Source: Cricetomys ansorgei
Taxonomy: Eukaryota > Chordata > Mammalia > Rodentia > Nesomyidae
Direction of reading: 5' to 3'
DNA length: 64,000 bases
NCBI GenBank assembly: GCA_026225945.1
Contig: JAMJFZ010004075.1
Coordinates: 186,001-250,000, forward strand
Shown: piece by piece, positions 25,970 to 35,632 of the stretch
Layout of the letters: the number at the start of each line of letters is the position of its first letter
Position numbering within the stretch: the first letter of the stretch is position 1
The notes under the pieces: generated by a model
What the model saw: the letters and a program-made list of their open reading frames with translations, nothing else
Told to the model about the DNA's origin: nothing
Database searches by the model: none
Position numbers and translations under genes: made by a program

Positions 25970-26990
25970 GTTGTTTTAGACAAGTTTAAATCTGCAGCAA
26001 AATTACATTTCAAAGTACCCACAAAGCCCTTACCTCCACATATGGAAATTTAAAACCCCGTTACTGATTTCTTGCCGCACATTTGTCAAAATCAGTGACC
26101 CTGTGCTTGACACGTCGATATCGCCAGCGTCCGTGGCTCTATTAGTGCCTTCTCTGGGATTTTATGTCCTATGAGGGTTGGACACTTACATGATGACATG
26201 GCTCCATTACTCAAGCGCTGTGTAGAACAGCCTCACTGCCTTCAGACTCCGTGTTCTACCTTTTTTTTTAAATCCCTCTGCAGACCCCAGCGAACACTCA
26301 TCTTCGCCTCGTTTCCATAGTTTACCTTTTCCAGCATGACGTCTAGCTGGACTTGGACATCCTACAGGCTTTGCAGACCAGCTGCTCTCAGTTTTCTTTA
26401 TATTCTTGCATAGCATGTTCATTATTTTTCTGTTTGAGCTAAGTCAGGCTTCGTTGTCTGGATAGATCACACTGTTTATTCACCCGTCTCCTGAAAGACC
26501 TTCTAGTTACTTCTGAGTGTTGCACATTGTTAACAAAACTGCTTTAAACATTTGTGTCTATTTTCTTTATGAACACAAGTTTTCATTTCATGTAGGTGAG
26601 TGGCCAGGAGAGCCATTGCTATGTGTTCTGTTAAGAGTATTTTCAGTTCTATAAGTAAATTGTCTTCCAAAGGGGCTGAAGAGTATTGTGTGCTCACCAG
26701 CAATGAGGGGAGAACTTGGTGCACATCTGCACCAGCAGGAGGTATGAGGGAAGAACTCAGTGCACATCTGCACCAGCAGGTGGTGTTGCACATGTTTGGG
26801 ATTTGAGCTGTTCTGCTAGGCAGATAGTTGCTATGTCTCATATTGATTTGCAGTATTCAGTGGAGTGTGGTGTTGAACACCTTTTGTATATTATTTGCCA
26901 TTTGTATTTTCTTTGGTGCAGAATCTCTTCGGGTCTTTTGTCTATTTTCTAAGTCGGTTATTTCTTCATTGTTGATTTTTTAAATTAATA
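25970..26990 (-). repeat. L1M (ancient mammalian L1) 3' ORF2/3' UTR, antisense to Reln
   Basis: The + strand shows the order of an antisense L1M 3' end: AACAAAACTGCTTTAAACATTTG, TTGTCTTCCAAAGGGGCTG, CACCAGCAATGAG, GATTTGCAGTATTCAGTGG, TATTATTTGCCATTTGTATTTTC, TTTGTCTATTTTCTAAG. It lies about 0.8 kb upstream of the exon and carries an internal 41-bp tandem duplication. The subfamily (L1MB/L1MC type) is a guess. Confidence 0.8.
26696..26782. repeat. 41-bp tandem duplication inside the L1M
   Basis: The block TGCACATCTGCACCAGCAGG occurs at 26720-26739 and again at 26761-26780, each preceded by a diverged GAGGGRAGAACT. The consensus L1 here has one copy of the CACCAGCA segment. Confidence 0.85.
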
Positions 26991-27793
26991 TTTTCATCTG
27001 AATTAAAATTACAAGAATTGTTTTGTTAAAAAGGATCGAAAGTCTCTCCTGGTGCCTCAGGTGGGTGTTGGCTGCCTGCAGACATGCCGCTGTGTTATCA
27101 TCGTGGACATAGCAGGGTCACAGACAAGCTCTAGACAAGCCCACTCTAAGACTCATGGACCCTCTGGTCGAAAGACAAAAGCTGGCACACGGCACAAACC
27201 ACAGAACCACCAACACCCTTCTTTCTGTTAACACGACCGTTGTTTCTTTTGTGCCAGTCACTAACTCAGCCCCACTCTGTCTTCATACCGCGAACGTGAA
27301 AACTGAGATAGTAATAAAGTTATCTCTATTCTTTGAGAGCTCTGCTCTAGAAATCAAACCACCTTCCCTTGAAAGCGCTCTATGCCTGGGGTGGTATTCC
27401 CCGGGTTGCAAGCTTTCCAATACAAAAATAGTGACGTTGCCAGGTAACCTGTTCTCCAAAATACCCTAACTGAAGCCCAAATGTTGTGTGCAATCCCCTC
27501 TGAGTACGTCCCTGCTAAGACACCTCCCAGTGCACCGTGCTGTTTGGTCTCCTTGCCATGGCTGCATGTTGGTCCTGATGGGATGTGGTGATAGCAAAGA
27601 AACCAACGGAAGCAAAGGACATTGCGTAGTGATGGTTTTCCTAGGTCATTCCATGATAATGGTGTTTTAAGTAGTCAGTCACCTCTATCAAGAAAAGAGG
27701 AAAATGGGTAACTTATGGGAAACCATTTAGCATAACGAACCTTAATATGAAAGGTTCATAAAGTACTAGTATGCCTTGGTGGGCAGGCTGGAC
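26991..27793. other. Intron immediately upstream of the exon
   Basis: No repeat recognised. A 104-codon open frame at 27155-27469 shows no similarity I know and no consistent splice sites. Confidence 0.5.
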
Positions 27794-27819
27794 TTGATTT
27801 TGCTTTCTTTGTCTTACAG
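27794..27819 (+). other. Splice acceptor, polypyrimidine tract and candidate branch point
   Basis: A TTGAT string puts a candidate branch-point A at 27797. A T-rich tract (ttgctttctttgtctta) follows and ends in CAG at 27817-27819. The 22-nt branch-to-AG spacing is in the normal range. This marks the start of the Reln exon. Confidence 0.9.
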
Positions 27820-27955
27820 GGATCATGTCTGAACACCAGTTTGGTCACCAGTTTATGTGCAGCGTGGTGGCCTCCCATGTGAGCCACCTGCCCACTACCA
27901 ACCTCAGCTTTGTCTGGATTGCTCCGCCAGCCGGCACGGGCTGTGTGAATTTTAT
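27820..27955 (+). CDS. Reln: Internal coding exon of reelin (Reeler domain), probably exon 3
   Basis: This is the only exon I can support. It has 136 nt: two bases finishing a split Gly codon, 44 whole codons (ATC at 27822 to TTT at 27953), and AT beginning a split Met codon, so flanking introns are phase 1 and phase 2. Recognisable strings are [15 protein letters not shown], then [13 protein letters not shown], then [13 protein letters not shown], matching the reelin N-terminal Reeler domain as I remember it. Two cysteines (exon codons 13 and 41) are candidates for domain disulfides. NLS at codons 27-29 is an N-glycosylation sequon. Reelin is a large secreted matrix glycoprotein that binds VLDLR and ApoER2 and drives Dab1 signalling in neuronal layering. 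Length and phases fit human RELN c.338-473, a recalled and unverified value. The exon is not a multiple of three, so skipping it would shift the frame. One visible difference from the human and mouse sequence I remember is FGHQF for FGNQF. Confidence 0.95.
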
Positions 27956-27963
27956 GTAAGTAC
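27956..27963 (+). other. Splice donor GTAAGTAC
   Basis: The sequence TTTTAT|GTAAGTAC is a near-consensus U1-type donor. Cutting here leaves AT of a Met codon at the exon end, as expected where reelin continues NFM-A. Confidence 0.92.
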
Positions 27964-28668
27964 ACAAAGTGACAAACCTTCCATGAGATTGCACGTAGAA
28001 TGACTGTTTAAATGTTTTATGTCAGTAGGTTTGACTTTAATTAAAACCATTAATTACAGCGTTAAAAGAAGTCAAAGCTGGTTTTTAAAGTAGTCAATTT
28101 TCAATTAAAATTTTATTTTGCATACTTATTTATAAGCTCCAGATTTATAAATTCAATTTCAGCTGACAACAATGCTTAATAAAATAAAGGGAAAATGAAC
28201 TGAGGAGGAGGAGAATCGTGAGACGTTATTAAAAGGCACAGGGTTTCATTGAAGGTGGATGTCATATCAATGCAATGTTGCAACTTGTGAAAACCGCAGC
28301 CTGTGTATCTCCTCTGGCTTCAGGGAGTTTAGTTCGAGGCTGTTTGCTCTGTGTTTGGACAGAACATCACGGCAACAGGAACATGAAGCATGGAAGATTG
28401 ATCAACTAGTGGAGGGGTGAGGGAAGGGAGGGGAGAGCGGGAGAGGATTAGAATATGAGAATGAATGAATGTCCTTCAGCGTCATGCCCTCAATGACCCA
28501 CTTTCTTTAGCTAACTTCTAATTCCTAAAGTTTCTACAGCCTCCCTAAAGAGGGCCACTATCTGGGCACCGTGCATTTACCACATGAGCCTATAGGAGAC
28601 ATTTAACTGGAACCATAACTTTAAGACAGTATGTCTTAAATATTGTCATCATTAAAAATAAGTATGTA
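27964..28668. other. Intron immediately downstream of the exon
   Basis: AT-rich proximal intron (27980-28200), then G-rich AGGGGTGAGGGAAGGGAGG at about 28415-28433. No gene. Confidence 0.5.
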
Positions 28669-28781
28669 GGCTGAGTGTGGTGGCACATGCCTTATCTCTG
28701 TGTGTTTGAGGCCAGTCTAGTCTACATAGTGAGTTCCAGGACAGCTAGAGCTATGTAGAGAGACCCTGTTCCAAAAAAAAA
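28669..28781 (+). repeat. B1 SINE with internal deletion
   Basis: GGCTGAGTGTGGTGGCACATGCC joins almost directly to GAGGCCAGTCTAGTCTACATAG and GAGAGACCCTGTTCC plus A9. The central AATCCCAGCACT segment is missing. Confidence 0.85.
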
Positions 28782-28794
28782 GTATGTGTTATTT

Positions 28795-28798
<4 letters not shown>

Positions 28799-28834
<36 letters not shown>
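28799..28834. repeat. (TG)18 microsatellite
   Basis: Pure TG run of 36 nt following the B1 tail. Confidence 0.95.
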
Positions 28835-28837
<3 letters not shown>

Positions 28838-28923
28838 TTGAGGAGGGAGGGGAGACATGAGAGGGGTTAAAGGGAGGGAATGGAGGGGGGGATGATGTAA
28901 TTATATTTAAATTAAAACAACAG
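28835..28923 (+). repeat. Short rodent L1 3' terminus
   Basis: A G-rich tract (GAGGAGGGAGGGGAGACATG) is followed by GATGATGTAATTATATTTAA, the tail seen at many rodent L1 3' ends. The same tail recurs at 50830-50860. Confidence 0.5.
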
Positions 28924-29299
28924 TACTAAAGGAACAGTCCAGTCTGAGCAGCAGGAAAGGGAATGTTAGAAAATCAGATGGAAGAAGATGCTGACGATGC
29001 TGCAAGACTTCAGTCACTGCTTGGATAATGATCACACATTTGCTTTGAGCTTTCAGACCAAAAACGTGTTTAAAAACTGCTAAGTGAATTAGCTACTTTT
29101 GTGTAGCTCTGGCCAGAATGCCTGAGGGAATGACTTATTTCACCAGCAAGGGAGGAAGGAAATGTGGTCGGCAGGTGAGTCTGGCACATGTTAGAACCTA
29201 AGATCCTCTCCAGAGTGTTTGCGAGAGGAGACCAGGAGATGCGGTGACCGTCCTTCACAGCAGGACGACACCACACTGGTTCAAAGGCTGTGACCTTTG

Positions 29300-29575
29300 G
29301 CACCCCTCAGCATTGACCACTTCTTCGCCCACCCAGTGACCACTGCTCCTCATCCTTCTAATCCAGCTCTTACACCCCTCACTGCATTTGTTTTTACTTG
29401 TAATGTATGTTCCTGTTCACATAATTATGTACTTGATCATCCTCTTCCTGCTGAAATCCAGGATCCTTGAAGACAAGAGTCTTCCTTCTTTAGTGGTTTG
29501 CTCCAGAAGTCTAGAACAGTCCTTGGCACACAGTAGTCACTCGCTGAGTATCTGTCAAATGTACCGACTGACAGG
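29300..29575 (+). repeat. L2 LINE 3' end
   Basis: The last part fits the L2 3' terminus: AAGACAAGAGTCTTCC, then CTAGAACAGTCCTTGGCACACAG, TAGTCACTCGCTGAGTATCTGTC. The upstream CAGTGACCACTGCTCCTCATCC is probably the same element. Confidence 0.75.
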
Positions 29576-30435
29576 CAAAAACAGGTGCTCCGTGGGCAGT
29601 CGGGCAAAACAGGTAGAGGCTATCTTTAGTGTTTCTATTCTAACTCATGGCCGCCCCGGCACTAACTACACATTCTTCCTGCCCATATGTGTTCTGTGTG
29701 ACCCAGTTGACAACGCCACACTTCTCCCATTGCCTTCTCCTCCGGAAGCTTCCGTATCAGAACCTCTTTCTGCAGTGCCTCCTGCAGGGTCACTGCGGAA
29801 GTTTCGTAACTCGTTACCCCCCTTCTCCCGCTCTGTCCTATGCAGAGGTGTCCAGCTAATCCTAGATACAGTGATCCTTCGCTCAGAATTTGGACAAGCC
29901 AGAAATGCTCTTGTGAAGCCAGACTTCCTGTTGTTTTCTTTCTGGCTCCCGATGAGCACAGACTAGGAGGGCTTCCTAAGGTTTCCTAAAAATTCCGACT
30001 TTATGGCTTTTCTCTTTCCCTTGGATGCTTTTTCCATCAAGTCTAATTGCCTACACATTCTTCAAGACTCGTTCAAGAACTTTGCTGATGAACAGGGGCC
30101 GTTCTTGTGTATTGCGTGTGTGGTGATTGGTACAGGGTCCTGGTTACATGCTTTCAGGTTACATGGTCTCAGTGTTACAGGTCCCCTGTCTTTTAGAGCA
30201 TGCATATTCAACTTCCTACTTCAGAATAAGAATTACTTTTTAAAAAAAGGCAAAGCATACAGTAATAGAAACAGTATAAAACTGCCTACGTCAAAACAAG
30301 CTTAGGTTTTCTTTTTTAAGTTCTTTTCACAGTGAGGCTTGAACCTGTAGCCTGACCCTGCTGTCCAACTTCTCCACTGTGAGCTATAATAAATCCCCAA
30401 ATTTGCTTTTAATTGAACCCATTTAAAAATATTCA
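29576..30435. other. Intronic sequence, no gene supported
   Basis: It contains most of the longest open frame in the window (192 codons, 29388-29966 +). That frame starts inside the L2 and has antisense and alternate-frame competitors. CTACACATTCTTCAAGACTCG at 30050-30070 may be further L2. Confidence 0.5.
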
Positions 30436-30690
30436 TAGATTTATTGAATATTTCCCTCATCATTGTGACCAAAAAAGCAACTTCTGAGAAGGAGGGTTTA
30501 TTTTGGCTCTATGCTTGAGAGGGTAGTGACCATCGCGGAAAGGCGGGGTTGGTAGAGCGCATGGCAGCAGAACATGAGGCCCGGGCGCTTCACCCAGCTC
30601 TGGGATGGTGCTCCCCACACCCGCCGAGGGTCCCCTCCTTAGTGAAAGTTCTCCAGAAACTCTCCAAAAGGCACACTGATTCCAAATCCG
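30436..30690. repeat. URR1-like rodent repeat, diverged
   Basis: Landmarks are TGTGACCAAAAAAGCAACTTC, GGAGGGTTTATTTTGGCTC, GTGACCATCGCGGAAAGGCG and TCTGGGATGGTGCTCCCC, with a decayed 3' part. The order matches the reverse complement of the element at 37036-37610. Confidence 0.55.
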
Positions 30691-31095
30691 GTGAGTTTGA
30701 TAATAAAAACCACACCTCGCAAATACTTTACGATGTCACTGTTTCTAGAATGTGAGAAGGTTTTCTTCTTAGATCACTTAAGTCTTTTGTGTTTTCTTAA
30801 CAGTCAGTCAGAAAATTCCATGTGTTAAGAATAATTTTTTTCACTGAAAAGAAAGGGAATCGCTATCAACTATATTCTCAAGGAAAAGCTTGAGCAAACA
30901 GCTTGCACGTTCTAGGATTTTGATAAGCAGTCGAATCATAGGGTATCTTTGTTTTGTGGGTAATATTCTTTTGTTTTCCCTGCAACCTGTGAGAAATACA
31001 GGAAAAGGAGCCTGGACGTGGACTACAGAAGTGATCTGTTTGAAATTTTATGAAATGGAATCTTGCATTTTTCTACCTATGTTCCTTACTACAGT

Positions 31096-31345
31096 AATAT
31101 ATATATATATGTATATGTATATGTATATACATGTATATATATACACACATGTATATATGTGTGTACACACATACATATACACTATGCATATGTATATACA
31201 TATATGTGTGTGTATATATACAAATATACATATACATGTATGTATATGTGTGTGTATATGTGTGCGTGTGTATATATATACGTAAACATGTATGTATATG
31301 TGTGTGTATGTGTGTGTGTGTATATATGTATATATATACACACAT
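31096..31345. repeat. TG/TA compound microsatellite, 250 bp
   Basis: Alternating purine-pyrimidine throughout (TATATG, TACACA, GTGTGTG, TATACA), with many local inverted repeats. All open frames over it are Tyr/Ile/Cys low-complexity artefacts. Confidence 0.95.
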
Positions 31346-31702
31346 CCTTATATGCATCCATAATTAGTAACTGTCTAACAATACTTGAAGGTTGTTAAGA
31401 TTAAATATTGAGGGCAATATTAATATTAAGCATCCAACAAAACTAAAACAGTACAGTATCCTTTAGTATTGAAGGTGAATGTACCATGTATTCTCTTTTC
31501 CAATTAGGCTTAAAATTAGAACTCATTTGTGAAGGTGGGAGAGTTCTGCTTTTTACTTTTTAGTCAGCATACAGTGTTAATACTGCTTTGTGCAGTTATA
31601 ATTCAGCTGCATGTATATAATATGTAAAGATCAAACCAAAGTAATTAATTTTATGTCCTCAAATCTTTTATCCTGTTCTCATTTTCTGTCTATTCTTGAT
31701 TT

Positions 31703-31822
31703 TATGTGTGTATATGTGAACATGTGTGTGTATGCATATGTGTATATGTGAGTGTACATGCATGTGAACATGTGCATTCATGTGTGTATGTATGTACGTG
31801 TTTGTGTGTGTGTGTGTGTGTT
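31703..31822. repeat. TG-rich degenerate microsatellite
   Basis: TGTGTGTATATGTGAACATG-type units ending in (TG)9. Confidence 0.9.
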
Positions 31823-31869
31823 ATATGAGGAGACCAACCTCCAGTTTCATTCTTCAATATCTGTCCATA

Positions 31870-32112
31870 TGTGTTTTGAGACAATGTCTCTTACTGGAAC
31901 CCTTACTAATAGACAACGTCAATTAGTCTAGGCGAGCTACTAGTTAAGCCCCAGGGAACCACCTGTCTGTGCCTCTCCAGAGCTGGAATTACAAACCAGC
32001 ACAACTACGCCTTAGTCTTTACAACTTTTTACATGGGTGGTGGGGAAACACACGTAGGTGCTGGTGCTTGTGTGATAAGGACTTCACCAGCTGAGGCTTC
32101 TTCCTGGCCCCC
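31870..32112 (-). repeat. B4/RSINE1-type SINE
   Basis: The + strand TTTTGAGACAATGTCTCTTAC, CAGAGCTGGAATTACAAACC and GTAGGTGCTGGTGCTTGTGTG, then TCACCAGCTGAGGC and CCTGGCCCC, is a reverse B4 (B1-derived part plus ID-derived part). Confidence 0.7.
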
Positions 32113-32199
32113 ATTTCTGACTTCTTTTAAATGCATCGTCAGTCAGCTCTGTATCCTTGCTGTATAGGTTTGAGGGTTTAAAAATATTTTTTCAATTTT

Positions 32200-32385
32200 A
32201 AAATTACACACACTTATAGAATTGTTGGGGGGCAGGTGTTGCACATGCCACTCCCCATGTGTGGAGCTCAGAGAATGCTTTGTAGGAATTGTATTCTCCT
32301 TCCACTGTGTGAGTTCTGGGGATAGAACTCAGACCATCCGGCTTAGTGGCCAGAACCTTTTCACTGAGCCATCAGCCAGTCGTAT
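32200..32385 (-). repeat. B3 SINE
   Basis: The + strand GTGTGGAGCTCAGAGAATGC, CTGTGTGAGTTCTGGGGATAG, CAGACCATCCGGCTTAGTGG and TTCACTGAGCCATCAGCCAG is a reverse B3. Confidence 0.85.
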
Positions 32386-33005
32386 GTTTTTAGACATTTA
32401 ACATCATAGCTTCCCATTCCACTTCCTCACATATTATTTACTGTCTTACAACAGGTGGGGTGCTGGCTTCGAAGACACTCGGAGACTAATATCTAACATT
32501 AGCATGTGCGTGGTCTGTGTAAGCCTGGCAGTTGAATTGAGAGTACACTTAATTTTGGAATCTCAGTACAGCAAATTTATGGTGAAATTTTTGTCGTTTT
32601 AAAGCAAGTAATTTACTTTGAAACCTTTAAAAAATTCTACATTAAGGATTGTATGCATTTGAACCCAAATTCAAGACAATACTACAATTTGTTATTTGCA
32701 CCTTTCTTAGTAAGGAATAAACGACCTTTTGTCCGAAGGGCCAAGTAGTTACCAAATCATGTGGGCTGCATTTACTGCCTTTCTTTTTAAAACCAATCGT
32801 GTGGAAGAGAGCGGCGAGGGCACTGAGGGTGAAGGCTCTGCTGCGCTGATGCGTGTGCAGTTAGTTTACCTGCAGGCAGCTTAGCGGTACTCTTTGCCAT
32901 CTGTCCGTAGCATTGCGTCCGTGGCGTCGCCCCAGACTGCCCTCATATTCGTGTCCCGCGACTGTACCACTGGTCTCTAATTTTATGTTGGATACTAAAC
33001 CTCAA
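32386..33005. other. Intronic sequence with a small CpG cluster
   Basis: Unique-looking DNA. Between 32810 and 32962 I count 13 CpG dinucleotides (for example GCGTCCGTGGCGTCGCCCC). No exon is supported. Confidence 0.6.
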
Positions 33006-33120
33006 GTAAGGGAGGTTAAGGGGAAGGAGGAGAGTGGAGACAAGACAGGTAGGGCCCGGAAGGAGGGGTGCAAGGGTGAAGGGAGAGAGGGACGGAGGGA
33101 GGGAAGAGGGCACAGAAGAA
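33006..33120. repeat. GA-rich low-complexity tract
   Basis: Purine-rich GGAGGAGAG, AGAGAGGGACGGAGGGAGGG run. It underlies an artefactual Glu/Gly/Arg frame. Confidence 0.85.
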
Positions 33121-33189
33121 ACCTACAAGCCATTTAGCCTTAGACATTATTAGAAAAACACCAGGGATATAATAATGCTTTCTTAAAAA

Positions 33190-33345
33190 TTTACCAGACG
33201 CCTGTCATTTTTCTGAGTGATTTTTACATTTTAATCCAATAATTCTCATATAGTGGAACCCACTTTAGAGAATTATTGCCTCAGTTTATAGAGTGATAAG
33301 TATGTAGCCTTAAGTCATTCTGTGAGCAAGGCAGCCTGGGATAAA
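33190..33345 (+). repeat. MIR SINE
   Basis: TTTTTACATTTTAATCCAATAATTC, AGAGAATTATTGCCTCAGTTTATAGAGTG and GCAAGGCAGCCTGGG follow the MIR central-to-3' order. Confidence 0.6.
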
Positions 33346-35489
33346 AAATTATTTTCCCACTTCGCTTACATTTAAAATGGTCACTTTTCTATTTCATTGT
33401 GGAAAATGATAGTACTTAATACCGTTTAGGTCAGATGGAGTTTGCAGTCTAGCATCAGAATCTTTTCCGCGTAGCCAACAGGTGTTCCTGCTTTATCTTT
33501 ATCCTTCATGTCAGCACAATTACCCAATTCATCCAGTATCAAGAGCCACAAGAACCACAAATAAAACAAACAGATATTTTCCATTTAAGATCTTGAGCAT
33601 CAAAAAATGAACTTGAGTCAGCAAAGAAGAACCTGGAATGGGCCATATCTGAACACTTGATGCTCCAAAGGAAATAACTCCTACAGGGGTTGTTTTCTTA
33701 AAAGCACTCTAAACAAGAAGCAAAAAGATCATTAGAAAAATCGAAGACACTAGCTGTTTCTGAACACCTGACAGGCTTGAGACAGAACAGGCGCGGCTCT
33801 CTGGAGTGCTGCTCCGAGTATCCCCCGTGCTTTTAATTTTGATGGGAGCCATTCCAGCCTGCTGGATAACCCCTCAAGAAAGACTGTACTTGGTTGTCCA
33901 TTTATTTCCACCTGTTAAAAGGAAACCCCCCAATTATATTTGCTGTGTTCCTTAAACATCTGGAAGAAGGTGGCGGCTCTGCAGGCGTGTGTCTGCTGGG
34001 AGTTCATTTGGGCCACAGACAAGGAAGGATGTCAGCAGTTAATGCATATGGATTCTGCTTGGATCTCAAGATTGCATGCCTTTTGCTGCAAAAAAAAAAA
34101 ATAAATAAATTACTTCTCTCTTAAGTTTTAAATGATTGTGTCCCTACTGTGAGATAAAAGTAGATATGCTTTTTCTGAATAAGGAATTTCATCTGTGAAT
34201 CACAATTCTCTTTTTTCCCCCCGGATGGTCTGATTTTCCTTTTTTTAAGCACAGCCTCCAATTTGAGACAATTATTTTAGTGCTGCTCAAGAGTGTACCT
34301 GTGAATGACAGGATAAAAACTGTATTATTCATCCGCGGAGGGAAATGTCAGCACGCCTGGCTGCTAGTTCTTACCTCCCGCAGACCCTGCTTTTTATCAG
34401 AGTTACACAGCCAATTAGGCTGGACCAGGTGACAGTCGAAGTTCAGGGGCTCACGTGTGCTCTCACAGATCAGAACCTTGACAAATGAGGCCAGGCTGCT
34501 CCTTGGGAATTTAATTTTTAATAGAGGGGAGTATGGTTGAGATAAAATATATACATTAAACTCCAAGAAGGCTTGAAGAAACCGTAATTGTTGCATTACT
34601 GATGTGACATATTTTAAAAGTTTAACAAATACTTGACAATAAAACAACTGTCCTCATTTTTCTTTTCTCCATTCTGGAGCTTCTTCCTCCAAAAATACAA
34701 GGTGAGCCTCTTGATTCCATTAGGATAATCTACGGGGTCTCAGCAGGACCTTCTCTTTGTATCAGCCACAAGATCATCAAAGAAGTAACACTGCCTCGGC
34801 GGGGAGACGGATGTGTGGCTGACAAGTAGCTGTGCTAGTGGACTGGCCTGCTGGAGAACACCTGCTTTGCAGACAGTGCTTCATCTTGACAAATCTAAAA
34901 GGAGAAGCAGTCTGTGGCCAAGATGCGTCTTCGCTCTTGCTCCGTTTTACTGCATGGTATGATGGTGTCGAGAGCACTTAGAAGGCCTCGGCTTGGATCC
35001 AGAGCCACTCCTCTCTGTGGGCCTGTGGCTGCGGTGGGATGACACTGGAGCCCGGCCCCTCTTACCTGGAACCTCGCTGAATGTTTGTGAAAGCGGAAGA
35101 TCAATGTCTGTGCTCTGCAGGCTCCAGTGTTACAGGGAGAAATGCCTCTGAGCCCAGTAGAAATGCCTTGGGTGGTGTTCTGGGGAAGGTTTACGTTATC
35201 TCTCTGTTTTTAGAATTAATTTAGCCAAGTTTTGGAAAGCCCTTAGTGAATTAAAATTATCAATGACAATGATGTTGGAGAAAGAGATAAATATTTTTTT
35301 TTTCCCCTCTGGCAGCAGCCACTCAATGGTTTGCCACTGTCTGGTCCCTTGGGTAATGTATGCAAGCACCAATGTTATTATTGAACTGTACTATTAGTCC
35401 AGTATCAGAATATTAAATCATGGGTACAAATGGCAAGTAAGAATTATAATCCTTTCAGATAAAAATTAGAATAATTAATTTTATCCTCT
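33346..35489. other. Intronic sequence, candidate conserved segments
   Basis: No repeat or gene recognised. 33540-33700 and 34200-34480 are complex sequence with no low-complexity decay. An acceptor-like tract before AG at 35314 opens a short pseudo-exon that does not encode reelin. Confidence 0.45.
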
Positions 35490-35632
35490 GTAGCTTAGTA
35501 TATGTATATGTATTTTAATATATGTATATGCTATGTATATATACATATATATGTATATACATAGTATATGTGTATCTGTATATACATATATATATATACA
35601 CATACATACATACAATCATATGCACACACATA
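35490..35632. repeat. TATG/TA microsatellite with near-palindrome
   Basis: TATATGTATATG-type units. 35530-35563 forms an almost perfect inverted repeat from CTATGTATAT to ATATACATAG. Confidence 0.9.

Larger units (their letters stand above)
1..27819 (+). other. Reln: Reln upstream intron, 3' portion (probably intron 2)
   Basis: Everything upstream of the exon is read as intron: no other frame shows reelin-like residues bounded by splice sites, and the stretch is a mosaic of unique AT-rich DNA and transposon remnants. The true 5' end of the intron lies outside the window, so it is at least 27.8 kb long. The intron is phase 1. Confidence 0.85.

Noticed and set aside
29388..29966. The longest open frame in the window (192 codons, +)
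   Set aside because: It starts within an L2 remnant, has competing frames on both strands, and shows no domain or splice context.
31048..31398. Several Tyr/Ile/Cys-rich frames on both strands
   Set aside because: They are translations of a TG/TA microsatellite.
35300..35356. Possible further Reln exon: a T/C tract with CTGGCAG at 35309-35315, then CAGCCACTCAATGG and a GGGTAATG donor-like end
   Set aside because: CAGCCACTCA recalls the start of the next reelin exon, but the frame continues SHSMVCHCLVPW-like instead of reelin residues, and the donor is weak.
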